Source of the DNA: Hydrangea macrophylla
Lineage: Eukaryota > Streptophyta > Magnoliopsida > Cornales > Hydrangeaceae
Reading direction: 5' to 3'
NCBI GenBank assembly: GCA_033977485.1
Contig: CM066995.1
Span: forward strand, 48,731,162 to 48,795,161
DNA: 64,000 nt
This document shows positions 46,533 to 59,097 of this stretch, in pieces. The translations under genes and the position numbers were made by a program. Position 1 is the first letter of the stretch; every line of letters begins with the position of its first letter. The notes under the pieces are model-generated. The model was not told the origin of the DNA. It was given only the letters and a program-made list of their open reading frames with translations, and made no database searches.

Positions 46533-48783
46533 TTTAATACCCTGAATTTCTAGAGAGTATTAATAAATAAAACTTTGTTCTGTATACTTATATAAACTTT
46601 CTTTTTCTTTTGGTGAAATTTAGATAACAATTGATTGCCTTCGTTTACCAATTGATTGACACTTTTTGGTTATCAATCAATTACCATCAATCCCAATCGA
46701 TTGCCATCCTACTGACTAAAATTCATGATGTGACAACATACCAATCGATTTCCATCTACTCCAATCGATTTCCATCTTTACCAATCGATTGGCATAAGCT
46801 GAGACAAGTTTTCTTCTTTGCTTAAGCTTTAGATTCGTGGCACTCTCAACTTCTATATATATGAGATCATTAATGGCCTTGGGCCAGTTTGGCAACCCTG
46901 AGAGAGAGAGAGACACATATCTTGTGATATATATATATATCTATATCTGTATTTACACTCACCCTCAAACACACTCACTCTCTAGAGGAGAGAAGACGAG
47001 GAAGAAGAAGAAGAAGAGAAGAACAAGAAGAAGAGAAAGAGAGAGCTGGATAGAGAAGAGAGAAAGAGAAGGAAGAGAGAAGAAGCTTGGGTTTTCAAGC
47101 TCACACACAAACCAAACGTACCATAGGTGAGTCCTAACTCACTTGGTCCCTCTATTTGATGTATATATAAGTCGACATAAAGTTTAGATGTGTTAAATGC
47201 ATGATTTCAATGTTTATATATGCTATTTTTATAATCTGCTGGTGAAGACGAAGTGCCAATCGATTGGCATAATTACCAATCGATTGCCAACAGTCTTATC
47301 CCAATCGATTGGATAGAATTCCAATCAATTGACATCCTAATCAATTGCCAATGTCAGCAATCGATTAACATTATTTTATACCCAATCGATTGCCAGTTTC
47401 ATCAATCGATTGTTATGATTTTTGTTCCAATTGATTGGACCTTATCCCAATCGATTGGTACAGGCAGAACATGGATTCAATTTCCTATTTATTACATTAA
47501 GGCTTCAAATGTCCAATTCTTGATTCGGATTTCTTTTATGCAATTTTGGGTTGATGTGAGATAGTATAACAATAAAGATAAGTGTTATTAAGAATAATGG
47601 ATTAACGTGACGACGTGGGTGACATATTGACTTTCGGTATGAGTTTGATATTCATTTCTTTTAATTAGAGTAGTCAAGCTACATTGGGAATTGTCATGTG
47701 TCGATGATAGAACGTAACTTAGGCAGGTTTGATAAGTTCTAGGAATGGTACGTGAATGGACGTTTGGTTATGATAAGTTCTTAAAAGCCGGTAAACTGAT
47801 AAATGTTCTAAAAAGGTGGTGAACTGGACCATGTAGTCCTAGGATAAATCTAAGGATTGATGATATGCTCTTAAAAGGTGGGGAACTAATAAATGTTCTT
47901 AAAAGGCAATGAGCTGGGATCTATGATAGATGATGCTGAGTCGTGGCAATAAATGATATGCCTTGTTCAAAACATTGTGTCCCTAAAATGCGGCGAGCAG
48001 GATACATTGTTCTTAAAAGCTGGGGATGGACTGATGTGGAGTCCATGACATATGGTGAGCAGGATATATTATTCTTAAAAGCGATGGAAGGAATAAGGGT
48101 GTATCCCTAGAGTTAAAGGATTGAGTCTGTTCTTTATAAAAAGAGTATGTTGATATCGGTCTTCGGTTAACAAGACGATAAGGGTTGGTTAACGACGTTG
48201 AATAGAGGAGAAAGATATTATTATAATAGCACTTATCTCGTGTCTTCACAAACTTGTTTTACCTCAGATGATTGGTACCTTGTTAGCTTATGCTCATTCA
48301 GCTCTCAGTAAGCTGACAACCTTTATCGCCTGGACCTTCCCCCGTGAAGACTATCCTATACCTTATTCTGCAGGTAACGGATCCTACAACGACGATTACT
48401 ATCTGGGAAAGGAGTACATAGAGGATGGCCCCACTGATAACATTTATGCCGGGGAGAATTACTATGCTGATGTTTATGCCAGCTGAGGATCTGGAGATAG
48501 CTCTTAGTTTATTTATTATATTTAGACTATTTTGTTATATTTGGTACTTGGGCATTTGTTGCTTCCAAACATTATACATACTTCTGCTGTAGCTTTACTG
48601 TTGTTATAACTCTAATGTTTGTAATAAAAGAAATGACTATTATATCGAGTTTGTTTTTATTACTATTCTCAATATAGACTAGTACTGTGTGGTGTGGATC
48701 ATTAGTGACAGTCACCTATCATTCCCTATGGACCCAAAAAGGAAATTTATTTTTCTCTATTTTTGCTGCTCCGGGGTGTGATA
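46533..48783 (+). repeat. Gypsy array LTR 1
   Basis: 2251 bp. It starts TTTAATACCC (TG mutated; compare TGTAATATCC at 54834) and ends GGGGTGTGATA. About eleven exact CAATCGATT cores plus variants lie at 46628-46800 and 47255-47465. Confidence 0.85.
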
Positions 48784-48938
48784 GGGATTTTTGGTATCAG
48801 AGCTCCAGGTTATGACACTTTCGTTCACTAACAATTCCGTACCAACTGGTCCTAGCATTTAAGATTTCCTGAGATGAGATATGAGTTTTAGATAAGTTCT
48901 TCCTTTTGACGATAGATAGTTTTTCTTTGTAGGATTGC

Positions 48939-49904
48939 ATGGATCCAGAGTTTTATAGATTTATGGATGACTCTTATGGAGGACACGTGATCCATAGGGA
49001 TAACGTGGAGCCAGCTGACCCAGAGCATTACCAGGATCGTGTACGTCAGATAGCCAATTATTATTTAGAAGAGGATATGTGGAAGGCCCTCTATGTTTAT
49101 GAACAGACCCACCCGACCCAGATGCATATGGATGTTTACCATTCAGTGAGGATTGACAGAGATATTTACCTGGAGATTTTACATTTAATCCAGAGTAAGA
49201 TGGAGATGGACACTATTGAGCTTTGAGCAATTCTTGGGGAACCTATTGAGGCAGCACCTACAGTAGCACCACCATCACCAATACTCGAGGTACCGATTAT
49301 AGATCCATATGAGCAGCCTAAGGAGCTAGAGTTACCAGAGGTCGAGCCGATGGTAGAAGCTGACCTAGAGGAGGATCCCATTGAGGACATCGAGCTAGTT
49401 GAGGATGATGAGAACCTAGAGGAGGATCCAGAAGAGGACATAGGAGTAGTGGAAGATGAGATTTTGGAAGATGTTTCAGTTGAACCTGAGGTAGAGGAGG
49501 TAGTCATACCCGAGATACCTGTGGTGTTTAATTTACCAGCAGGACCTGTACTTCATATGGCAGCTATTGCCAATATGGTAGCCGAATGGGTAGTAGCGAT
49601 GGTTGCACAGCAAGCTGGAGTTCCGATAGGACAGGTTGCGTTAGCAGATGCTATGGGTATTGTTGGGGATTTTGCTGAGTTAATCGCCGATGTTGCCGAG
49701 CCACCTTTTGATGTTAAGGAAATGGAGGTTGACGATAGGATAGTCAAGGACTGGGATATTGGGATGGTAGTAAGAGGAGCAGCAGCACCAGTTGAGGATG
49801 ATCCACCGGTAGAGATGGACATTGCACCTGAGGATGATGCACTAGCTGCAGGATCAGATGCTGACGACTTTAAAGTCAGTATCTGCAGGGGGTGTAGTTT
49901 TTGA
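48939..49904 (+). pseudogene. Acidic leader ORF of the gypsy array, copy 1 (one stop)
   Basis: A frame of 322 codons runs from ATG 48939 to TGA 49904, broken once by TGA at 49224-49226 where copy 2 has TGG. The N-terminal third reads MDPEFYRFMDDSYGGHVIH and YYLEEDMWKALYVYEQTHPT. The middle is strongly acidic (EEDPEEDIGVVEDEI, VEPEVEEVVIPEIPVVF). Then comes a hydrophobic alanine-rich stretch (HMAAIANMVAEWVVAMVAQQ). The end reads SDADDFKVSICRG. It lies 150 bp after the primer site and 354 bp before the gag start, where plant gypsy elements normally have untranslated leader. No known domain is recognised. Regular in-frame differences to copy 2 suggest a once-translated protein. Confidence 0.65.
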
Positions 49905-50258
49905 TTAGTTTATATCAGGACATGTTGTCCACATGATTTTTGGGAGCTTGAGAGATTGTTATTTGTCCAAAGCTTTGCATAAGTATTATCAGTAGTAGTC
50001 GTAGTATTGTAAATAGCTGACCTTAGTACTATTTTAGCTTTATCCCACGTGGTACATAGTGTGACTTGTGTGTACTATGCGGTACATCTTTTGATTTATA
50101 TACGAGCAGTACTTTTGATATTGATCGTATGGTTATTTTAATGTGTTGTTTTGTAGAACTGTTAGTTCTTGTTGTTTCCCGCCCCATCTTATTTTCATTT
50201 CTACTAGAAGACTTTTAGCTAATCGATGTGTCTTCTTTAGGCAATACTCGTTATCATT

Positions 50259-53200
50259 ATGGTAGGACCTTTGAGAAATCACCAAGCACGAATTGGAGCA
50301 CCTATTCCAGAAGGAATGGACTCATTTGGAGTTTTTGAAGCATTCATACAGCGGATGGAGCATATAGGCGATACCTATAGCAATGCTACTAATCAACGAC
50401 ACGTTCAACCTCCAGTAGCATCGTTCCAGCCAAGGCAAATAGGAGATAAGTTATTAGCAAATTTTTGTGGGTTAAGTCTTGAGAAGTTTGATGGACTAAT
50501 AGAACCATGGAAAGTCAAACAATGGATAAGAGAAATGGAGTTGATTTTTGAAGCATTAGAATGCAGCGAATAAGAGAAGCATTGCCTTGCTACGTTCCAG
50601 CTCACCTATGCCACTGCAGATTGGTGGGAGGCTGAGCGAGCCACTATTGGGATAAATGCTACAAGAGCAATGCCTTGGGAGACGTTCAAAGGAAGAATTC
50701 TAGAGAAGTACTTTTCTAGAAGATGAAACGGATCAACAAGAGAAGAATTTCATGAGTTTAGTTTAAGAAGGATGGATGGTAAGAGAATATACGGCACAGT
50801 TTGAGTGACTGTCTCGATTCGCCCAGCATATGATTGATACACTGCAAAAGAAGGTGAAAAGATTACACCAGTGACTAAATTCCCATCTTTTCCATATTAT
50901 GATTGGTCACCTGAACCAGAGGTTTGAAGGACTGGTCAGACTTGCTGTAAGTCTAGAGAAGGATGCATATCTAGTACAACGACCACAGACGAATTGACCA
51001 TAACCATCAAGGAACTTCCAACAGAGGAATTTCTAAACACAGCAGCTAAGGAATACCCAAGGGTGGAGATCTCAGGGAAATTTCCAAGGAAATAAGAGAA
51101 CCTGGGAAGGAACCAGGAAACCCCAACAGAGTTATCTTCGACCCCAGCAATATCAACTGCAAGGATTGCAGCCTTAGACATTACTTACAACTCTGTCACC
51201 AAATGATAGAGGTTGTTTTAACTGTGGCAAGCCAAGACATATTACAAGGAACTACACTACCCATAGACCAAATCACAGGCCGAACATTATTTGTCGCAAC
51301 TGTATTAAGCCAGGGCACTAAAGCAGGGATTTTCGTGCACCACGAGGAGGATACTATGGGGCACCAATTCAAGGAATACAAGGACCCCCAGATCAGACTA
51401 GGGTAAATGCTATAATCCAGGGGAAGCAGGTTTTAATGCTGACAAATAATAGCATTTAAAAGGTACACTTGTACTTTTTCGTAGTCCAGTTAAAGCTTTA
51501 TTTGATACTATAGCTGTAAGTTCTTTTATTGCTATTAAGATTGCACGATAGTTGGGTTTAGAACCCCAGACTCTTGAGCCAGCTCTTAATGCTGTGTCAC
51601 CTTTGGGAGTGATTGTTAAGTTGGGTAAAGTGTGCAAAAATTTCCCACTAACCTTGGGAGATAGTAATCTTCCAGCAGACTTAGTAGTTTTGTCGATGTC
51701 AGAGTTCGACATTATCCTAGGGATGGATTTGTTGACCAAGTACAATGCCAACATTGATTGCCCTACTAGGACGATTACATTCTCGATACAAGGGCAACCG
51801 ACGATTAGATTCCAGTGTTAGCCGGCGAGCGACATGTTTCTTGCGAGTAGTTTGGCTACGATTGGTAGTAATAATACGGAACTCAAGATGGATCTAATTC
51901 CTACTGTACAAGACAATCAGGATGTATTCCAGGATATTAAGGGACTTCTACCAAAAAGAGAAATAGACTTTTGTGGGGAATTAGTACCTGGTACGTTGCC
52001 GATATCCAATACTCCATATCGGATGGCACCAACTGAGATGCTGGAATTGAAGAAGCAAGTTCAGGAACTTAAAGTCTTAGGATTTGTTCATCCAAGCACG
52101 TCACCTTGGGGAGCACCGGTCATGTTTGTGAAGAAAAAGGATGGAACACTTCGACTCTGTGTAGACTACAGAGACTTGAACAAGGTAACGATTAAGAACA
52201 GATATCCACTCCCTCAGATAGACGATCTATTTGACCAGTTAAAGGATCTAGGATCTTTTCCAAGATCGATCTACTTTCGGGATATCATCAACTATTGGTT
52301 TGACCAGGGGATGTATAGAAGACTGCATTTAGGACGAGATACGGGCATTATGAGCTTCTAGTTATGACTTTTGGATTGACAAATGCTGCAGCAGTATTCA
52401 TGGACTTAATGAATAGAGTATTCAGACCATATATTGATAAATTCATTATAGTATTCATCGATGACATACTGATCTACTCAATGACAGAGGGAGATCGTAA
52501 GGAAAACTTACAGATTGCTTTACAGACACTTCAAGAGAATAAGTTGTATGCAAAGTTTAGCAAGTGCGAATTTTGGCTATAGGAGGTCAAATTCTTAGGA
52601 CATGTTATATCCCAAGAAGGTATTTCAGTGGACTCATCTAAGATTGATGCAGTCTTAAGCTGGAATAGACCGACCAATGCAATCGAAGTCAGAAGTTTTC
52701 TGGGTTTAGCCGAATATTATAGAAGATTGTAGAAGGATTCGCCAATATAATGGGACCTTTGATGAATTTGACAAGGAGATGAAGTACGAGTGGACAGACA
52801 AGCATGAGAGTGCATTTTCAGAGTTAAAGGAAAGATTAACTTCAGCACCAGAACTCGCAATACCTAATAGTGGAGAAAGGTATGTGATCTCCAGTGATGC
52901 ATCGCACCAAGGACTTGGTTGTGTGCTTATGCAAAACGGGAATGTGATTGCTTACGGATCAAGACAGTTGAAGGTACACAAGAAGTCTTATCCGACGCAT
53001 GATCTGGAACTAGCTGCAATAGTATTTGTATTGAAGATCCGGAGACACTATCTCTATGGAGAAGAGTTTGATCTATTTTTCGATCATAAGAGCTTGAAAT
53101 ATTTGTTCTCTCAAAAGGAATTGAACATGTGACAGCGAAGATTGATGGAGTTACTCAAAGACTATGACTTCTCGTTACAATACCATCTAGGTAATACAAA

Positions 53201-54783
53201 TGTCATAGCAGATGCTTTGAGTGATAAACCTCGACTAATGATCTCTATATTATTAATTTGAGAATGGAAAGCATTAGATGTATTAGCTAAATTCGTAGCT
53301 TCAGCCAGTGGAACCAATGGAAGGAAAACATTTTGGATGTCGTAGAATACAACCAACTTTGATCAGTCGTATCATAGAAGCTCAATAGATAGTAGAAGAT
53401 TTGAAGTAATGGTTCGCTAAGATGTCAGCAAAAGAACTAGAGATCTGGAGTATTAGTACAGAAGGAGCCTTATGATGTAAAGGTAGACTCTGTGTACCTG
53501 ACAAAGAAAATCTCCGAAAAGAAATATTGGATGAAGCACATAAGTCACGGATGACTATTCATCCAGGAGGTACGAACATGTACAAGGACCTGAAAAGGAA
53601 TCTGGTGGGAAGGAATGAAGAGAGAAATAGCCGAGTATGTATCTTAGTGTCTTACTTATAAACAAGTAAAGGCAGAATATCATAAACCACCTGGATTATT
53701 ATAACTTTTACCGATTCCTTAATGGAAATGGTAACACATCACCATGGATTTTGTGGTAGGATTCTCGAAGTCACAGCAAAACCATGACGATATTTGGTTA
53801 ATCGTGGATCGACTTATAAAGATAGCACATTTTATCACCTATAGTATGACATATCCAGTAGAATTTTTAAGCCAGATGTATCTATAACACATAGTACGGT
53901 TACACGGAGTACCTGTTTCTATCGTGTCAGATCCAGATTCGCATTTTACTATAGAATTTTGGAAGAGTCTCCAGATAACGATGGGAACAATATTAAACTT
54001 GAGTTGAACCTTTCATTCGCAGACCGATGGGTAGACTGAATGAGTTAATCAAGTAATGGAGGACATGTTACGTGCTTGTGTGATTGATTTTGAGAGTTCT
54101 TAGGAGACAAATTTACCTTTGATCGAGTTCACTTACAACAACAATTATCATTCGAGCATAGAGATGGTGGCATTTGAAGATTTGTACGGAAGACCTTGCC
54201 GATCGCTGTTGTGTTGTACTGAAGTAGGAGATACTCAACTTCTTGGGCCAGAGATGGTACGAGAAATAAGTGAGAAGATCCAGATTGTACATGAGAAGAT
54301 GAAGATAGCTTAGACCCGATACAAGAGTTATGCTGACAAGCGACGCAAAGACTTAGAGTTTGTAGTTGGATATCACGTACTACTCAAAGTTTCACCTATT
54401 CGACGTATCGTTAGATTTGGTCAGAAGAGAGGCAAGTTATCGCCACGTTTCATCGGACCATTCGAGAATCTGGAGCGTGTTGGAAAGGTTGCTTATCACC
54501 TTGCGTTGCCACCAAAGATGTCAGGAGTGCACAATGTTATCCACATCAGTATGCTGAGGAAATGTGCTCATAACTAGCGCATGAGATCAACTTTGAGGAT
54601 ATTGAAGTCAACGACAATTTTACATTCAACGAAGGACGAGTGCAGATTTTAGATCGAGGAATCAAGAAGCTCAAGAACAAGGAGATTTTGTTGGTCAAAG
54701 TTCAGTGGAAGCATTTTGATGAAGTAGAAGCTTCATGGGAGCTAGAGTCAGAGATGCGGGAAAAGTTTCTATTTTTGTTCTAA
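50259..54783 (+). pseudogene. Gypsy Gag-Pol polyprotein, broken by stops and frameshifts
   Basis: Gag starts at ATG 50259 (MVGPLRNHQARIGAP; later LSLEKFDGL, WIREMELIFEALECSE), with a stop at 50571-50573; it then resumes with LTYATADWWEAERA and TFKGRILEKYF. The zinc knuckle CFNCGKPRHITRN is near 51215, and a second near 51290. Protease is at 51490-51820 (LFDTIAVSSFI in place of the DTGAS box; SEFDIILGMDLL). RT is at 51950-52590 ([40 protein letters not shown]; catalytic FIDDILIYS near 52452). RNase H is at 52779-53132 ([32 protein letters not shown]). Integrase is at 53520-54310, with [22 protein letters not shown] and QTDG segments. The C-terminal part reads LVKVQWKHFDEVEASWELES to TAA 54783, the chromodomain-like tail of chromoviruses. 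Many stops look like C-to-T changes. Confidence 0.88.
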
Positions 54784-55172
54784 CTTATTGATTTTCAATT
54801 TTGAGGACGAAATCCTTAATGAGTGGCGGATGATGTAATATCCTGAATTTTTGGAGAGTACTAATAAATAAAACTTCGTTCTGTATACTTATATAAACTT
54901 TCTTTTTCTTTTGGTGAAATTTAGATACCAATCGATTGCCTTTGTTTACCAACCGATTGACACTTTTTGGTAACCAATCGATTGCCATCCTACCGATTAA
55001 AATTCATGACATGGCAACATACCAATCGATTGCCATCCATTCCAATTGATTGCCTTCAAATATATGTTACCAATCGATTGCTATCTTTACCAATCGATTG
55101 ACATAAGTTGAGATAAGTTTTCTTCTTTGCTTGAGCTTTAGACATGTGGCACTCTCAACTTCTATATATATA

Positions 55173-55837
55173 TGATGATGCCAAAATTTGGTAAGAGTAA
55201 AGTAAAGCAATTTAAGGGGAGAGAGAGTGAGAGACTATTTTTTGTATGTGGTTCGGCCTTGTTAATGAAGGTACCTACGTCCATGTGTGTGTCTGAGCAC
55301 GTTCACTAGCAGATCACCGGCGGGTCTGGTGAGCCAACAAAGAGGGGCGGCACTACCAGTAATACCGACCGGGTGTATGCATATAATGGTGAATTATAGA
55401 GGTGTTGTGTAGACTGAGAGTTGGCAGCCCCTTCAATGGGGGATGAGAGGTCTCTTTTATAGATGTAAGAGACCTACTCATACATAGATAAGGAAATATA
55501 ATCCTATTGATATAGATTGACATTAAATATGGGGATTTCCTAATCTGATTAGGAAATAGTGTGCACTTTCCAGTAGTCTTCTAGATTGAGTAGGAAACTG
55601 CCCGTAATGCTCGGGATCACGCCTGTGGACCCGGATGAGCTGTTCCCGCGGTGGGATGTGCATGTGCAGTTTTCCCAACCTGCTGGCCGAGTCGCGAATA
55701 AACCGCTCGGGATGATGAGTAGACTAAACCGCTCGGGCTGATGCTTGTGAGGAGTTGTGCATGATTTTCCCGGGGCATGTACTAGCCGCTGATTTGAACC
55801 ACTCAGTCATAAGATAGAGCCAATTTTGGGTGTATTA
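55173..55837 (-). repeat. 3' LTR of the gag-only gypsy element
   Basis: 665 bp, matching 58340-59003 with scattered substitutions. Confidence 0.87.
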
Positions 55838-56912
55838 GCTGCCCCCCATTTCCAAGATTGGCCAAATGCTATATCGGGGCAAGTTTAGAAATCTGTTTGA
55901 TGTTACTTGCCGCTGTCTGTGTACTTGTGGAAGCTGCCTCGGGACTTCTGAGTCTGGTGAGTCCTCGGAACTGGCTGAGAGTTGAGACCCAGCCTAGCTC
56001 GGGACCTTTAAGTGCTCGGGAACTGACCGGGAATTGAGACCCGGCCTAATTCGGAGTCTTTGAGTGCTCGGGAAGTGACCGAGAGTTGAGACTCGGCCTA
56101 CTTCAGAGTTTTTTTTTGCTTGAATTAGCTCCCAGGATGGTTATCTTCTGCCCGTAAACCTTCATCAAGACTGTGGGTAGAAGGGTTTTACCATGTTGGA
56201 AAAGCCGACCTAAAGCGTATTGCTTTAGGGTCATTTTATGTTAACTCCCCAGGATGGTTGTCTTCCGCATAGTTAGCCTTCGTCAAAACTGTTGGGAGAA
56301 GAGCTTGACCATGTTGGTGGAGCCGACCTAAATCACGTTGCTTTAGGGTCCTTTTGCTCCTCTATCGTCGGCCAACCTAAGAGATTTTAGTCACCTCTAT
56401 CGTCGGTCTAGACCTAAGTAGAGTTAATGTCTCTGAATACTGTAGGTGCTCGGGTTGTCCAAGATTTTGACTTGGTTAACCGCGAGGCCTGTAAATACCC
56501 AGTGTGATTACCTGTTTAGTTCACTACGCAATCTTGCCCCCCAAGCTTTCGCTAAGACGAGGGTCTTACAGAGGCTATGATCTATAGGTAACCAACCTGA
56601 AACATGGTGGTTGCAGGGTCTTTTGAAGCTTGCCATCATTAGCCACCTAGGGGGTTTTCCCCCATCGTTGGTTGGACCTAAGCGAAGCCGGTGCCTTGGG
56701 CGTGACCCCAAGGTCTTTAGTGCCTGGGTTTGGAGCCCGAGGTCTTTTCAAATGCCTCGGGGTTAGGCCCGAGGTCTTTGTATGCCTCGGGGTTAGGCCC
56801 GAGGTCTTTGTATGAGTTCTCTGACAATCGGTGGAGCCTGATGTGGTGATCAAGCAAGTACCACTGTAGCCGGGCTCTTCTAGACCGATGGAGATAGGAG
56901 GTCGAATCAGGA
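55838..56912 (-). other. Non-coding 3' interior of the gag-only gypsy element
   Basis: No pol domain is readable. The stretch is GC-rich with repeated phrases: GACCCGGCCTAATTCGGAG-like text at 55990-56110, TTACCATGTTGG..GCCGACCTAA at 56190 and 56310, and a 30 bp tandem pair CCTCGGGGTTAGGCCCGAGG at about 56753 and 56783. It probably replaces deleted pol. Confidence 0.6.
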
Positions 56913-58277
56913 TTATCGGGCTTCTGACTTCTCTGTGCTGGAGGCAAAGTCAGAACTGCTTGATCTTGACCGGTATGAACTGGAGGTCGGGTTGGGGCTG
57001 CCGGACTCTGCTTGCTGTGAGCTGGAGGTCGGGTCGGGGTTGCCTGACCCGGATTGCTGTGAACTGGAAGAACTGTCGGAACTCCCGGGCTGATCTCGCT
57101 TTCGCTTACTTCTGGAAGACTCATTGCTTTTTTGCCCGGGGTGTTTTATCTTTAGAAATTCTTCGGTGTCAATGTATTTTCCAACCCTCTCTACAAGTTC
57201 GACCAAGGTTACCGGTCGGTTTCGGTGGAACGACGCGGCGCACTTGGTGTGTTGAACTCCCGAGCAGAAGGCTATGATGGCAATTGTCTCGTTCAGATTG
57301 CAAATTTGAAGCTTTTGTTGGTTGAACCGGTCGGTGAACTCCTTGAGGGACTCATTATTTCGTTGTCTGACCGTCAGTAGCTGCATGCCTGGCTTTGGTC
57401 GTTCATGCATACCGGCGAACTGGTTGATGAACTGCTTGCTGAGTTGTTTGAAACTGCAGATTGATCGGGGCTCCAAGGAGTAGAACCACTGCATGGCCGT
57501 GCCTTTCAAAGTGTTGGGGAAGGCTTGGCAGTGTAGTTCATCGGAGTTGGTGGCTAGGGCCATCTGAGCCGTATAGGTCCGGACGTGGTCGACCGGGCTT
57601 CCCAAGCCGTTATATGAATCTAGCCGAGGCTGCTTAAATTTGCGCGGGATGGAGAAGCTCGCGATCTGGCTGGAGAATGGTAACTCTGTCTCGGTATTGG
57701 CTTGATTCGGAACACGGTTTTGACCAAGCTTTTTGGCCACTCCGTCGATCTGCTTCTGCAAGTCCTTGATTCGGGCTTCCACTCCTTCCCGACCGGTATC
57801 TGAGGAACTACTCGGGTTGGTGGAAGATGCTTCTTCATGGCGGGGTGCTGTCCTCTGGGATCGGGCTCGGCTATGACTCCGGGTAACCGTGTCCCCAGGG
57901 ATGACTCGACTCTTGAGCGAGTGACCCTGGACTGATTCCCGGGCCATACGCTCCCGCCTTTCCTCTCGGGCAGCACGCCCATTGTTTATGTCTCTGGCCT
58001 CCTCAACACGGGACGGGTTGGCTCGGGCACGTTGTTTGGTCAAGATCGATTCCCGACCATACGTAAGGTTCCCGGGTCGTTTCCTCGCCATTGGAGGATT
58101 GCTTTGCTGGGCTAGCAGGGCTTTAATCTGTTGCTGGATTTGACGTTGGCCCTCCAAGAGCTGTGTGAGGGTCGCGGTGATCTACTCAGATGTCATGACT
58201 GCCGCAGCCGGTGCCAGGGCCAAAGGAACATCCCGGTCGGACTGCTGATCAGCCTTCCAACCCTTTTTCGGTGGCAT
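56913..58277 (-). pseudogene. Gypsy Gag ORF with a single premature TAG
   Basis: ATG 58277 opens MPPKKGWKADQQSDRDVPLA and continues to a TAG at codon 32 (58184-58182). The same frame then runs open for about 420 codons to 56913. The retrotransposon Gag domain lies in the middle: FKQPRLDSYNGLGSPVDHV, KGTAMQWFYSLEPRSI, FKQLSKQFINQFAG and RQRNNESLKEFTDRFNQQ. The C-terminus is a Ser-rich repeated tail (SSSSQQSGSGNPDPTSSSQQ) without the zinc knuckle I would expect next. An internal ATG at 58157 could still give a shortened Gag. No protease or RT follows, so pol would have to come from a partner. Confidence 0.8.
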
Positions 58278-58339
58278 GACCATCAGTCAAGAGATTTGTT
58301 GATGAAAAGACTTGTCATTTCCCACAGACGGCGCCAAAC

Positions 58340-59003
58340 TGATGATGCCAAAATTTGGTAAGAGTAAAGTAAAGCAATTTAAGGGGAGAGAGAGTGAGAG
58401 ACTATTTTTTTATGTGGTTCGGCCCTGCTAATGAAGGTACCTACGTCCACGTGTGTGTCGGAGCACGTTCACTAGCAGATCACCGGCGGGCCTGGTGAGC
58501 CAACAAAGAGGGGCGGCACTACTAGTAATACCGGTCGGGTGTATGCATATAATGGTGAATTATAGAGGTGCTGTGTAGACTGAGAGTTGGCGGCCCCTTC
58601 AATGGGGGGTGAGAGGTCTCTTTTATAGATGTAAGAGACCTACTCATACATGGATAAGGAAATATAATCCTATTGATATAGATTGACATTAATTATGGGG
58701 ATTTCCTAATCGGATTAGGAAATAGTGTGCACTTTCCATTAGTCTTCTAGATTGAGTTAAGAAACTTCCCGTAATGCTCGGGATCACGCTTGTGGGCCCG
58801 GATGAGCTGTTCCCGCGGTGGGATGTGCATGTACAGTTTTCCCGACCTGCTGGCCGAGTCGCGAATAAACCGCTCGGGATGATGAGTAGACTAAACCGCT
58901 CGGGCTGATGCTTCTGAGGAGTTGTGCATGATTCACCAGGGCATGGACTAGCCGCTGATTTGAACCACTCGGTCATAAGATAGAGCCAATTTTGGGTGTA
59001 TCA
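58340..59003 (-). repeat. 5' LTR of the gag-only gypsy element
   Basis: 664 bp. It contains TGTGGTTCGGCC and CCTACGTCCA near 58411-58448, as does the other LTR (55173-55837) near 55245-55283. Confidence 0.87.
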
Positions 59004-59097
59004 TATGAGATCATTTATGGCCTTGGGCCATTTTGGCAGCCTTGAGAGAGGGAGAGACACATATCTTGTGATATATATATCTATATCTATATTTATA

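Larger units (their letters stand above)
55173..59003 (-). mobile_element. Gag-only Ty3-gypsy element nested in LTR 2
   Basis: LTRs are 55173-55837 (3') and 58340-59003 (5'), about 665 bp, starting TGATGATGCCAAAATTTGG and ending TTTTGGGTGTAT(T/C)A. Inside the 5' LTR the minus strand reads TTTGGCGCCGTCTGTGGGAA, the primer-site region typical of one group of plant gypsy elements. The polypurine tract AATGGGGGGCAGC abuts the 3' LTR. The 2.5 kb interior encodes only Gag. It is GC-richer than its surroundings. LTRs are highly similar, so the insertion is fairly recent. The target duplication is obscured by the TATATA target. Confidence 0.87.

Noticed and set aside
46533..47470. CRISPR-like array from regularly recurring CAATCGATT motifs
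   Set aside because: Motifs are short, irregularly spaced palindromes inside a plant LTR, not long direct repeats with equal spacers.
49166..49507. Minus-strand Ser/Thr-rich frame opposite the acidic ORF (also 62752-62994)
   Set aside because: It is the shadow of GA-rich acidic codons on the plus strand; orientation and position favour the plus-strand frame.
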